DNA of 64,000 nucleotides from Lota lota (GCA_026745465.1 JACYXH010000310.1:3524001-3588000); one strand, 5' to 3'. Counted from the first letter of the stretch, positions 51,842-63,600 are shown. Program-made: numbers and translations. The notes: generated from the letters alone by a model not told the origin.

Positions 51842-52804
51842 AAAATGCGTGCGTGTATCTGATGTGAAGTCAGATGTGTGGGTTTCAGCCAACGGGAAGA
51901 AGACCAAGTTGTTCACAGGTGGGAAAATGACGTTCTAGTGCCCAAGGAGTTCTGACTCAGACACCTTCTGATGCATGAATCCTGCTGACCCAGGAATTTA
52001 GACTGCCAAGGTTTCCCTCTGTCTCCCAGTTCATTTCCCTACAGTCTGCATACAGAAGATGCACATCTTGGAAACTTGACTTTTGAATAGACCTAGTGTT
52101 TCATGAGCGATATATTTTCCTATGAACAATGAATATGTCCCAGATAATGAAAAATGAACAGAAGAAATCAGAACAAAAGATTAAAAGTTGGCATTAACAC
52201 AGAACTTAAGATAATCAACATACATTGTAAAGCCTAATTTATATAATTGCTATGTATGAACTGCTTAATCCATTGTGAACCAAGATGGACATAATTGCGG
52301 CCCTCATGCACAGTTCACAATGGCGATTTTTGTCATGTGTCGCACACCTCTGACATTTTTAAGCTCCATGGGCCAGAGTGTGTGAGCTGCGCGTCTACCG
52401 TAAACAGTGCCTATAAAGGCCATGGCCGTGCGTGGACTGCCTGGGCACTTCACGAACACTGCATCATGGTGACAATCAATTCAGCTTAAGATGTTTAAAA
52501 TAAGGAATGTCCAACCAAGCACTGAACAGCAGGACCAGTCTCTTTCTGTTCCTTTATTGTCGGTGTAGCTTTCTTATAACAACTTTTCCCTTCATTTAAC
52601 TTTCATTAGCGTAATATAATTCCGGTTGAATGGTGCTTTTATAGAAGTGTGCGGCTGCGGGGAGATTCATGGAGATTAATTTCCGGGGGAAGAGGCTTGA
52701 TTTGGGGTGTCGTTATTCTCCCTTGACCCTCCGACAAGTTGCTGAGCTGTGCATCGGAGTTTGCGCAGTCCAGATGGTATACATACAGATCTATATACCG
52801 TTCC
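51839..52804. other. Non-coding stretch
   Basis: No gene recognised. It holds the inverted SOX-like motif pair at 52270-52323. Confidence 0.6.
52270..52323. repeat. 11-bp perfect inverted repeat with SOX-like cores
   Basis: ccattgtgaac (52270-52280) and gttcacaatgg (52313-52323) are exact reverse complements 32 bases apart. Each arm contains the SOX-type CATTGTG/CACAATG core. The arrangement is seen; binding is inferred. Confidence 0.6.
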
Positions 52805-53010
52805 ATTGGAAACACACACACACGCGCGCGCACACACACACACGCACAGACACACAGGCAGACATGCAAATACACACATGCACAATGAAATGCACACGCA
52901 CACACACACACACACATACATACAAACACACAGATAATCAAACCGAGGCACACACAAACAAACAGACAATGAAATGCAAACACACACACACAAAGAAACA
53001 CACACAGGTC
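52805..53010. repeat. Interrupted CA-rich tract
   Basis: Degenerate (CA)n with cgcgcg, gaca, tgca and aatgaaatgca interruptions; two near-identical acaatgaaatgca phrases lie near 52883 and 52966. The Cys/Val and His/Thr frames are artefacts. Confidence 0.9.
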
Positions 53011-53385
53011 TCACATCCTGAGGCGGCAGACATTGACCAGTGACAAGGTGATATTATGGGCTATTTCACACGGCGAGCGTCTCAGCGCCGGAGGCCAACA
53101 TCGAGGAGGTGAACAATGAAAGCCCGGCTCCTCTGTGCCCTGTGCTGTGAGCTTAATCGAAGCTGAGAGAGTGATGGCGGTCGTGAGAGTTCCATGCAGT
53201 CCCGAGCGGACCGCTGGATAAAACACAATAGCGGCATACGCAGCAGCACTATGGATACAAACGGCAGCTTTGTCCACAAGCTGTCAGCAGTAGCGCTTTA
53301 ACTGCTACCCCTGGGTAGGAGCTGGGTAAACAGTGGAGGTAAATAGGGAAAGTGTTTCAAATTGCCTTTTTGACAGCCCTTTTTT
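53011..53385. other. Non-coding stretch
   Basis: Unique DNA with scattered CpGs and no gene. Confidence 0.55.
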
Positions 53386-53405
53386 GGGGGGGGGGGGGGG
53401 GGGGG
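53386..53405. repeat. Poly-G run, 20 bases
   Basis: Twenty consecutive G following T6. A second G18 run follows 158 bases later. Confidence 0.95.
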
Positions 53406-53563
53406 CTTCTTCGCTAGCTGACGCTGTTTGCTCTTGCCATTGCAAAGCTTTAAAGTGCTAAAAGTGATGGGTCCTAAAATAGAGCTGTACTTTCAGGGGC
53501 TGTAGCCTTGTTCTGTTAGCTAGTACCGCTCGAATAATGTTAACAGCGTTTTTTTGATGGGAT

Positions 53564-53581
53564 GGGGGGGGGGGGGGGGGG
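53564..53581. repeat. Poly-G run, 18 bases
   Basis: Eighteen consecutive G after 'ggatgggat'. Confidence 0.95.
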
Positions 53582-53637
53582 TCCATGTTACATATATTGC
53601 ATGGTGAAGCGAAATTGGATCAATACTTACATTTCAG

Positions 53638-53712
53638 GGCAGATGAAATTGAAGCGTGAACACAGTGATGGTATTTTCTATGCCGAAACCACAAAGGAAC
53701 TGCTTGCTCAAG
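53638..53712 (+). other. Candidate 75-bp symmetric exon
   Basis: An acceptor-like ttacatttcag (ending 53637, with a branch-point-like tacttac just upstream) and a donor gtaacc (53713) bracket 75 bases open in one frame. It would be a phase 1-1 exon. The peptide includes MKLKREHSDGIFYAETTKEL, of ordinary globular composition. The frame stays open past the donor to 53756. I recognise no family, and the short length makes chance likely. Confidence 0.25.
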
Positions 53713-55342
53713 GTAACCTGTCAGAGTCTCTGAGGAAGGCGTGTGAGAAAGAATGAACATCACATTGGGCAATGGCAGAGCACATACTAAGGTAGAAAGA
53801 GAGATAAAATCTCTTTAACTTTGACTTGATTGTTGAACAAAGTGTGGCAAGGCATTCGGGACCGCCAACATTTCCATCCATAGTGGCCGGTCATGCTTTA
53901 TTCATCGGGACAAGGATCAGGCTTGAAATAAGCTACTTTGATGCATGCCGGGGCCTTGGAGATAAACATGAGAACTAATAGAAAATAATCTCTCCCTGCT
54001 AGGCTGGGCGGTGGAGCTATGCCCCATTAGAATAGAGCAATATGCACATAATGGGACGTGCTGGAAGTGACAGCGTCGGCGAGAATTTGATTTCTATCTG
54101 GCACTGTGCTTTTATGGATTGTACAGCGCCTCCACATTCACACACAGTGGTCTGCTCGACCACCAACTCTTATTTCATGCTCTTCCTTTTATGCAATGTC
54201 CTTGTGCGGTTTCTTTCCTCTTTTTTTTTCCAAAGAACTGAATTACTGCAACTCTTCCTCGAAGTGCTTAGATAAAGGTTAATGAGCTAGATATAACCGC
54301 CATCTCCAGCCAATGATGAGGAAGATGAAGGAGGAAGTGGTCTGGTTAAGAGCATGTAAGGGCATTATTATCTTCCAAGTGGAACTATTACTAAATAAAG
54401 AATGATTTAGTGCCATTGCACTGGCAGAGACAAAGCCATAATTAACACTCTTAGGGGAGCAGAAAAAGGGGAAGGACTGTCTATGGGCATACATGGGGAG
54501 ACCTCCTCTGTCCCCAGAAGCGTTGCACTGTGTCAAGCCCACAGGGGAATGTCTAAGGATCGCAGAGAGCCAGGGAGATTATAGTGCATGTGTCAAACAT
54601 TGGGATTAGAAACTGGCATCCAAACCCTGAAGACCAGTCTTTTCTTTAGCCTTTTTCCCATTTCAGTATCCATTTCATTATTATTTAATTATCATTTACA
54701 ATGATTATTTGTGGGATTTGTGCACTTGCAATCAGATATTCCAGTAAATAACCTTCATTTTGGCATTTTGGCTGAACATTCTGGGCATAACTCATTAGGC
54801 CATAGCCTGCCTCGCCCATTACATCCAGCTAAATCATTTTCAGATTCATGCTTACAATGAAAAATGAGCGCCGCTTTTCAACATAATTATTCCTCCAAAA
54901 AAAGAATGCCTACTCTGGTTTTCTTTTTTTTCTTTTTTTGCAAGCCAACTGGATAGACAAATTAGTTCAATTTATTCGTATTAAATGGGGGGGAGATCTA
55001 TCGTGTTTTGCCATATGGCACCTGAGGGAACAGTTGGGAAACAGTTGCACACAGGAATCAGTGGGTGTACACGCACAGCTGTCAAACAAAAAGCCACGAG
55101 AGAGTGCTCTACCTGTCTCAGCTTCGCCGCAGAATGGCTCCACGAACCAATGTCTTTCCCAACCTGTATATTGGGACACTGCTCAAGATATTTATCTTGT
55201 ACCTGACTGAATGTAACCAAATGTAACCGGATAGCAGTAGAAACTGTGATTTATAAGAGTAATAAAGGCAGTATGTGGGCTATCATAGTCGGTAAGTGTA
55301 ATAAATTGAGGTCTACATGTTTCATGAAATGAAATGTAAGTT
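53713..55342. other. Non-coding stretch
   Basis: No gene recognised. The segment 54000-54130 (ccccattagaatagag, gcacataatggg) has an enhancer-like look. Overlapping open frames on both strands near 54967-55220 are mutually exclusive and match nothing. Confidence 0.5.
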
Positions 55343-55370
55343 TGTGTGTGTGTGTGTGTGGGGGGGGGGG
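55343..55370. repeat. (TG)n-G10 tract
   Basis: A short TG run passes directly into ten G. Confidence 0.94.
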
Positions 55371-55842
55371 TGCTTTTCAGCAAACCTATATTTAAATTGA
55401 TATTTGTACAGGTTGCAATTCCGTTATTCCATGCATTTCCAACTGCCGTGAACAATCCACTTCATCACTCATTTTCCTATTCCAAAATAAAGAACTTTAA
55501 TTAACAATCATTCTCATACACCGCTCTGCGGCGCCTTCTGTTAAGTCAGCAAATGACAACTGGAGAATACCTAATAAATTGTCGGTTGTTTATGCCAAAA
55601 AACCCTGAGTGTGAGGCATTAAAAATGACTTTGCTTCTGGCTCACATGGGAATACACAGCATGCAATGGGTTGAACTTTGAGACCGACGCTTGGGAACTC
55701 TACTCCTGCATCCCCAACCACCTTCCAGATTGCAATCTCCGGCATCTTAACAGACTTTAACAGACATTTCCGGCTGTTTAAAACATGGCTGCCATTTCAC
55801 CCTCTTTGTATCATCGACCTTGACAAATCTTTCAGGCGAAAA

Positions 55843-55844
<2 letters not shown>
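55371..55844. other. Non-coding stretch
   Basis: Nothing recognised. Confidence 0.6.

Positions 55845-55887
<43 letters not shown>
55845..55887. repeat. (TG)n microsatellite, 43 bp
   Basis: A pure TG run after 'gaaaagat'. Confidence 0.96.
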
Positions 55888-55889
<2 letters not shown>

Positions 55890-55979
55890 GTGACCATTAA
55901 TTTCCTGACGTACAGAACGTGTAAGTGCCATGGCAAAGGGCAAAAGGAGCGTTAGCACATAAATAGCTGGGAGTACCTG

Positions 55980-56390
55980 CTTTGTTTTTTATCTTTGATT
56001 GGAAAGGAGGCTGAAGCGGGACCGGGGCCACGATGGATTACCCCGGCCCGCGTCGCGCTGGCAGCGGAGTCGCCGAGTTGTTTAAAGGGCCGTCCGGATG
56101 CAATCGGAGAGATTTGAGATGGGAATTATGCTTCTCCTATTGCCGGGGCCTCTTACTCCGTGGGCCAATAGTAAACGGGAATGAATTATTGTGTCGGGAA
56201 ACAGAGCGATATAACCCCCTCCCTCACCCACCCACCCACCCCTCCCCCAGGACGAGTCGGGGCCCTGGGCTCAGCGCTGGCTTACGCTGTGCATTTCATT
56301 AGTGTTCGGCAGCACTTCACCTGCAAGCATCAGGCCCATTAACACGGTCATTAGTCAGGCCACCTCTGTGACAACCATGTTTACAGAGGG
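55980..56390. promoter_or_regulatory. CpG-rich block, possible island or enhancer
   Basis: The densest CpG cluster in the window (56020-56110: gcgggaccgg, cggcccgcgtcgcgctgg, agtcgccgag). It is followed by unique sequence with ccaatag, gaatgaattattg and ggcccattaacacgg. An ATG frame at 56033-56302 (MDYPGPRR...) is GC-driven and ends in Pro-rich simple sequence; no family recognised. No TATA box or exon evidence. Confidence 0.3.
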
Positions 56391-58216
56391 CTAGGCAATT
56401 ATGATTTTATTGTTTTAGCCTACATAATTCTACAGTGATTTCTTCTTCATTACCAACACCAACAAGCTACTCCATCTACCTATATTGGTATGAAAACAAT
56501 ATTACTGCCTTTTCATAAAACCTTTCAAGTAAATAAATTGTGTTTTTATGATGTAATTTCTTTTTTAATGTGAGATGGGAAAATGGCAGTTTTAATGTCC
56601 ATCTGGATCAGAGAAGGAATGATAAATCGTATTGACAATTGTATTCGTATTATTATTGGGATAACAAAGAATACATAAAAGTAGAGCTGTCAAGTTTCAT
56701 GATGCCAGACCTCTTATAACATCGGTTCAAAACTCTTTTCATACACTTTGATATGTTCAGGTACTTGGGAGCTCAGCTAACAGCAAGGCCAAACGAACCA
56801 AAGAACTAGCTGCCAGGTTGCCATTCTTTCTGTGCAATTCTCTACCTGTCAGACACCTCCAGCGGTGGTCATGTGGCCTGACATTCTGAACCAGAAAACA
56901 GATTCATAAGAAGAGAGATGCCTGCTTCACACCCCAAAAGATGGAAAAATTGAAAATCACTAAAAGATTTAACACTGATACATACAAAGAAAGCTGTCTG
57001 CTTCACCTCAACTGTCTATACAATTATATTCTGTTCACATACACTGATATTTAACACTAAAACATACAAAGAAAGCACGGCGTATTCAGTATAGCCATTG
57101 AAACTCAATACCATGCATTTGCAGAGGAATTCATTTTGAAGGTATGTGAAACCAACCAAGAACTATATTGATTCTGTGTAAAAGTACACAGATGAAGGTG
57201 TTATATTTCAAGAAAGGTTTGGAGACGCCAAAGGATTATATAATGCTGTAAAGTACTTGGCTGTTTCATACATCATTATCTTGAGGGAATAATGGGGCCA
57301 CAAGTTCTCGCTGAAAGCTAAAGGTTATTGCGGAGAAGTTGAGAAAACCGTAACAGTGAGGTAGAAATGCGTTCCCACGCGGTACAGTCAATCTAATATT
57401 CAATAGCTAATGCAAAGCACATTGCCAGACACAAGTAATGCAAAACTGCCAGCCGTGCACATGGGACCAAAAAGTATCCATGTATTGATTGAAAATTGTG
57501 TTTTGAAGCAATGTAAAGAATATGGATCAATATCTTGACGAACAATCTTTTCATGGCATCGCTATGCAGTAACACGACACCGAAACAAACTATCTCTACA
57601 CAACCTGTATTCAAGAAAACTTGAATGGTAACCCGATATGAGTTGTATACATGTTTGAAATTCATTATTTATCTGCCAGACCCTTTCTTTATCAGTTCAT
57701 CTACTGCAGGCTCTGCTATAAAAACAGTATAATGGAGACCAGAACGAATCAATTTTTTGAGGCAAAAGATTGAGGTAAATTCAATGACATAAAGTACAGA
57801 TAGAAATAGACGAGGAAATTACGAATAAACATTCCATATCATTTCATAGAATCGGTTTGCTCGGTTGTCATGGAGATTACTAGCTCCTCGATATCCAAGG
57901 CGGTTGCCCTGACCGAAACAACACGGAAAAGCTATCTGAGTCTGACCATCTTCGGCTGTCCATTCCAAGACCCCTGTGGGTGCTAGTCTGCGTTTGTCTC
58001 TGAAAAGTTTCCAGAGAGCCACACAGAGCGGGAAGCATTTGATTGGAATGAGACCCACAGCAAAGCACTGAGCGAAAGCATTTCTTCGACTTTCGAATCC
58101 CGGAGCCGTTAGCAGAAGCTAGTCTGCAAATTACTTTACTTCTCCCGCCGTCTGAGGCAGGCAATGTCAACACGAAACCCAATGAAGGACACGCCTGCTG
58201 GGAGCTAGCTGGCTAG
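56391..58216. other. Non-coding stretch
   Basis: No gene recognised. A diverged direct repeat of taacactgatacatacaaag (near 56969 and 57052) lies about 83 bases apart. Minus-strand frames at 57819-58182 have no known domain. Confidence 0.5.
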
Positions 58217-58260
58217 CTAGCCGCCTTCTACTGCCCAGCTAGCCGCCTTCTACTACCCTA
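58190..58260. repeat. CTAGC palindromes and 22-bp duplication
   Basis: agctagctggctagctagcc is rich in overlapping AGCT/CTAG palindromes and is followed by two tandem copies of ctagccgccttctact(g/a)ccc. A small hairpin (gacccc...ggggtc, 58271-58287) follows. Confidence 0.85.
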
Positions 58261-58524
58261 CCGTGTTAAGGACCCCTAAAGGGGGTCACCTCGTTTTTAT
58301 GGCCCATATATTTGGGTACATTTATTAACCCAGCCTTCTCCTCCGCGCCCCTCCCCCGTCATCTCGCTGACTGCTTTGTTAGGGTTATAGAGTTAGTGGG
58401 GATTTAAAGAGGACTCGTAAATCCTAACAAGTCCTCCAACTTAATATTGAATCGTGCTCGCACCAAAGTGGAGCAGTAACGCCACTGGGCCTATGCGATA
58501 AAACTTTTGATAATATAGACATTG

Positions 58525-58526
<2 letters not shown>
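58261..58526. other. Non-coding stretch
   Basis: Unique DNA, no gene. Confidence 0.6.

Positions 58527-58559
<33 letters not shown>
58527..58559. repeat. (TG)n microsatellite, 33 bp
   Basis: A pure TG run after 'attgcc'. Confidence 0.96.
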
Positions 58560-58560
<1 letters not shown>

Positions 58561-58919
58561 AATATTGTTTTTGCCTCATGAGATAAAGGGAATTGTTTGA
58601 ACATGCCTTTATAAAATGTGATACATCTCCGAACGAATTAGATTGTCGTGATTAAGGTGTAATCAAATTGAGTTTCGCAATCACATTTTGTCGGAGGTTG
58701 TAAGAAAATAAAATGAAACATCAAAGCGGAGTGATATTAATTGAAAGGGTATACATATTAGTCATGACTCGGCAACGTCGTTGCAGCACAATCCCCAAAG
58801 AGCAACACCACCTTTGTACAAGGAAACTATTGCATTTGCCTTCAGCTATGTGACTGACAAATATGCAACGTTCTCCTCAGTTATTCAGATGTATACCGGT
58901 CCAGCTGTCGGGCCATAAT
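58560..58919. other. Non-coding stretch
   Basis: AT-rich DNA, nothing recognised. Confidence 0.6.
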
Positions 58920-59240
58920 CCTCGCCATGTGCACGAATCCTGATGAAATATTAATTACATTGCAGATTATAGCAGAGTTACTGCCGTATCATTTTCAAGA
59001 GGCGTGAGCTGATCACATATTCCCTGACTTCGTTACAATCTCTGCAACCATGAGTCTTATCAGAGACTTGCTGCTGCTGCTTCATCAGGACAGCTGTCCC
59101 GGGAGACAAACCGTATGAGATCCACTTCTGCTGCGATGCGAAAACAAATGTTTCAACTAATGCAAGAGCGCAACTGTGCTCAAATACACCATCAACAACC
59201 CTGTGAAGAGTCGGCATTGCGTCGGCTCATTTGGATAAGA
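58920..59240. promoter_or_regulatory. Enhancer-like block with 12-bp palindrome
   Basis: Contains the perfect palindrome ggacagctgtcc (59088-59099) centred on an E-box CAGCTG, plus cttatcagag (GATA type) and aatattaattacattg. A 79-codon minus-strand frame (58978-59217) shows no known domain. Confidence 0.25.
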
Positions 59241-59719
59241 GAAAAATAAAACGCAAGGTCCCATGTGGAATCTGGTTCAAACTGATAGGTTGATTTGTGA
59301 TATTACTGCGGGTAATTGGCCACCACAAGTGCCCAGATCGACAAATCAGGATAGCTACATGACCAGACACCTCCCATCAATAAAATCCTGATTATTAAAT
59401 TCTCCTCTGTGGGCTTTCAAAGAGGCAATTGAACAGGCACAATCATAAAACAAGAAGTCTAAGGCATCTTGCAGGAGGCTGCATCTTTTCTTCCAACACT
59501 TTTATGATTGTTTCTTGTCTGCTTCTAAAAATTTAGATGTCAAGCCGCGTGATTAAGGGTTGTGGGAGCAGGTAGTAGGTCTGCGACTTTCTGATAGAAC
59601 AGTTTATCACGGTTGTATACAACGATGACAGTGTCCGTATCGATTCTGTCTCAAAATATGTCTCATTATTAGTGCTTTGTTTTTCACAATTATTCGATTT
59701 CTCTAACTGCCACTGATGT
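59241..59719. other. Non-coding stretch
   Basis: Unique DNA, nothing recognised. Confidence 0.6.
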
Positions 59720-60470
59720 CGGGTTGTGCTTACTGTCCACTGCTGTCATTTGAGGTTAGAGAATTTGATACGGCGCCAGCCAATCAGCGGGATGTGCTTA
59801 AGCACAAGATACGACCCCATGAGAGTAAATGCATTCAAATATCGATAACGAGTTAGTAAAAGAGTTTAAAAAAAAAACGTGACGACGGCTGTCTGTGAAC
59901 AACTAAAATCCAATTGAATTCACAGAAAAAATACGATTAAGGTTGGCAAACGTGCTTTGTTCTACGTCACACGCAACATGCTGGATGCATGTTGTGTAGA
60001 ATAAAGTAAGAATTGATGAATGACCTTTAGCATACATTGCATTCGATTTGTTGACTTTAAATCCCGACTGGAATAAAAGATTGAACTCCCTGTTGTAGAT
60101 TTTGCCCTAATTAGTCATCCTTTACGGCTTTATGGTCGATATGTGTGCAAAGTTTAGCTTACATAAATATTTATGAAAGCGAGGTAAAAAGTCAAACTAC
60201 ATTGGCAAACATGCAGACTATGGAGAAAAAACATGAAATGTGATGCTATTGCTGTTCTCACGCTTGCTGGCTACATCATTCCATCTCCCGGTGTAACTAC
60301 CTGTCAAAATCATACAATCTGAGTCAACAGATATAATGCTGATTCAATCATTCCTTTCAGCTCATAGGCCTAGCCATGCCTAATAACACAAAGTTATGAA
60401 TAGCAAGCTTATAAAGAGTCATAATTCATCACTAGTCTATTACTCAAACATGCCAAGTAGCCTTTTACTG
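59720..60470. promoter_or_regulatory. Enhancer-like AT-rich block
   Basis: About 750 bases of unique, repeat-free, non-coding sequence with gccctaattagtcatcc, catttatgaaag-type motifs, aatatcgataacgag and ccaatcagcggg. The texture is like that of conserved developmental enhancers. Untested. Confidence 0.22.
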
Positions 60471-61479
60471 GATGTGTAAATGGGTTTATTACGTATGAAA
60501 CAAGAATGTTTCTTCCACCCTGTTGCAGAAGACAGCATAGAAACTCATGGCACATTGGAAACAGACGTTATAAGATGCACTCTTGCTTAATCATAAGTCT
60601 TTAGGTTTTTTTTGGACGGTTGAATGGTAAACCTAGATGTTTTGGGGAGAGGTTTTAGCGGATTTAATCGTGCAACCATAGAAGGGAGATTTCTTAAAGT
60701 GGCTCAAAGTTGTCCTGGGCAATCGTCCAGGGTTTCCATAAACTAGATATTTAAAGTGTCCCCAATGAGCTGCCCACTGGCCTTGTAGCTTTTCGTAGCT
60801 TCTTGCTATGCTTCTATGAGCATACACTTGGTTTAAGCGGATGCGGTGGCAGGAGGAAAAGTGCTATACATGCATTTGATACATTGAGAAAATATAGCCT
60901 ATAAATATATAGTGTTATAAAGTGTATCTCAATATGTATGAATGGAGGGTTATTAATGTTTTATTATATTGTAAATCAACATATTTCAGGCAAGTATAAG
61001 GGGGAAAACTTCTGCAACTGGCCCAGACTCAGGAAACTTAATTCATTAAATAAAAGTTGCATTTACTTTTATATTGCACATTTTGGATCTCCAACAAAGC
61101 CATAATATATTTTATTTTATATATCGCCCAGCCCTATCAATAAACTGTCTTTATTTTCCACTGTTCATTTTTCATTTTGGGTAGGTAGGCCTTCATCCAT
61201 TTACAGAATTTCAACTAACAATTCATTCAAATATTTACCAATGTCAATATTTGTCCTAGTTATTAGTATTTAGTTTTACTCATTTGCTCAATTAATTATG
61301 TATTCAGAGAGCCATTAGTGGTTTCACTTCAATGTAGAGGGCAATCTACTCACACAACACAGACATTGTGAACACACTTGAGATAGACAAGAAGAACCAC
61401 TGCTTAACGCTCCTACGGTCTACATTGTGTGACACGTCAGTAGACGAACAGAAAGGGAATCAAATCTGAATCAAGATTT
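60471..61479. other. Non-coding stretch
   Basis: AT-rich DNA, nothing recognised. Confidence 0.6.
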
Positions 61480-62110
61480 GCCCAGTCAACATTGTTTCCT
61501 TTCCATGGCGTGGCCAAACCACGGCAGTATTTCCTTCTTCGTTTCCTTTTTAATCATCATTGACAATTTCCTTCCCCCGCTAGCAATTGAGTTGCAATCC
61601 AAGATAACAGGTCTTAAATCAAGGTAAACAAAATAAAAACATCGCCGCTTTGACACCTCGGTCATGTTTGAGAGTGTTGTGGCTTATGCCTCCGTTTACA
61701 ACTTATGGGCTGGTGTAGCAGAATCTTTGTGTGCTGTCGTTAAACCTTGTTTTAATATGTTGTTTACGCTGCCTTCCTGTTTAATTAAATGTTATTGATT
61801 TGTGTTGTGGTTTATGTACCTTTCTCTCCTCCTTGCAATTCCATCGTGTTTTCCACCGTTTGTTTCCTTTTTTTTTTGCTTTAATTGGTAGAACCAAGAT
61901 GTATCCAAATTAGTCTTGAACTATATAATTATAATGGGAGCAAAAGGATCACTTCAGCCATGCAATTGCTCAAACAGCTGGACTTTAACAAGCACCTGTG
62001 TTGCCCTGTCCGTGAGTTGTGTTATTAAAACTAAGGTAATGAATTGCTCTATTATTCATCAACGTCTTCTCCTTCCCCAATTACTAAAATGTAAATTACT
62101 TTCTAGTCAG
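61480..62110. promoter_or_regulatory. Enhancer-like AT-rich block
   Basis: Dense homeodomain-type motifs (tttaattggtag, tataattataatggg, aaggtaatgaattgc) and an E-box-containing core (caaacagctggac, acaagcacctgtg) near 61970-62000. Repeat-free and non-coding; perhaps the best enhancer candidate by motif density. Confidence 0.3.
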
Positions 62111-62585
62111 TAACTGCCATTTGCCAATAGTTGCCTAATGCAATACAGACACAGTTCAGTTTTTTCCGGAACCATGGTCAGTATCAGAGATTGATTACCA
62201 GAGATAGTGGGAATAACGATTCCAAATAGGGTCACCTAAGGTCGCACAGGGCAGCCTCCTTGAGAAAATGCCAAAATAAATTAACAACTAAAAATAAAAC
62301 CCATTAGCATTCGTTGTTGAACCATAATACTGAAAAGCTTTGCATGCACTTTGTTTGGCAGCAACAGTGCTGTACAGAACAACTCATGCCTACGGACCTC
62401 TGCGATGTCTCTCATCACTTTTCTTTTGGCCCCATTTCACCAAATGTAATTTTACCATTGGCATATTCTAAAGGCTAGTTTTTTTTTTTTTTTTATATAT
62501 ATCTTTGTTGTTTTGGTGTGTATTTTTTTGCCGGTGTTAATTCATGTTTTTATCACTTCACCTTGCACCATGTCTTCCCACCCAG
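62111..62585. other. Non-coding stretch with long T run
   Basis: Nothing recognised except T16 (62479-62494) and further T-rich sequence leading to the acceptor-like site at 62585. Confidence 0.55.
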
Positions 62586-62721
62586 GTACCCACAGGTGTC
62601 TCAAACGGTGGATCCCACTAACAGGTCTCTTATCTCCAAGCTTCCTTCTCTCCCCCACTGGGGTTGGTCTGCTCGTCTGGGCGCAGGGAAAGGTGCTGCT
62701 GCTGTAAATGTCTGCCCTTAG
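62586..62721 (+). other. Candidate terminal exon or retroelement piece
   Basis: A long T/C-rich tract ends in tcttcccacccag (62585), and a second acceptor-like tacccacag ends at 62595. After it a frame reads VSQTVDPTNRSLISKLPSLP then HWGWSARLGAGKG to a stop at 62719-62721. Composition is protein-like, and an ATTAAA lies near 62871. Against this, the sequence just after the stop looks like a retroelement tail, so the whole unit may be a repeat. I cannot name a family. Confidence 0.3.
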
Positions 62722-62790
62722 CGCAGACCTGTAAAGCCGTTTGAGACTAGAGCTCCCATCAAGTGCTTTATATCTACAAAATAATAACAA
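62722..62790 (+). mobile_element. Possible teleost retroelement 3' tail
   Basis: gacctgtaaagccgtttgag followed by tcaagtgctttatatctaca resembles the 'tgtaaagcgctttgag ... agcgctatataaataaaa' ending of common fish non-LTR elements. The match is diverged and from memory. Confidence 0.4.
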
Positions 62791-63600
62791 AACAAATGTG
62801 CATCCTGTAATCATTAAGTTTATGGATGTAAACAGGAATATAGATGTACATTTTTTAATGAAGTTCATTCATTAAATGTGACTTAACGATATTGGACATC
62901 TAGTTTTTATTAAATACAAATAGATCATTATAATTTCATAATAAGTTGAGTTATGTAAAAGCTTTACTTTCCTACTTTTTACTTTAATTGTATGCAACTA
63001 ATCAGTATTCTGTAACTATGTGGTTTGCTTAAAAATGTAATGTTGATTATAACCTTTATGTCTACATTTAAATATGCAAATGAACGAGAACGAGAAATGT
63101 TAATGATGGCACACGCCTGTAGTAAAGTCAGTGGAGAAATTGGGTTTAAAATATGAGAGTTGATGTGTTGCGGTTGTCAACGTATCTACAAACCTTTAAG
63201 CTAATAAACAAATTTATAAATGCATGAATACCATGAACCGTGATTATAGCTTCCCAGCACCTAATTGAAAAATAGCCCCTGTTCTTTTAAATGCCACTGG
63301 ACTTGAAACTGGCATCGAGGAAAAAAGGAGTAGGCAATGAATTTCTTGAGCAATTTGAGTTGGCTAAGCGGCTTATTTATTTGTTGTTTTTGTTGTTTAG
63401 TTTCATTTAAAAATGTCTTTGTCTGTCGGAGCTCAGTACCAGCCCACCTGTATCATACTAGCAGGAAGAAGCAGATAGCACAGGTCCTTCTCATTCAAAC
63501 TCTGACAATACACTGCACTGAGCTAAAGAAATTACCCGTCATTATAACAGCGTATGAAAAAAATATGTGGACATCTGACGACCGCTTAATTAATATACCT
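62791..63600. other. Non-coding stretch
   Basis: AT-rich DNA, nothing recognised. The frame at 63337-63603 has no known domain. Confidence 0.6.

Noticed and set aside
58085..58110. Another T-loop-like ttcgaatcccgg
   Set aside because: No cloverleaf partners upstream, so not a tRNA gene.
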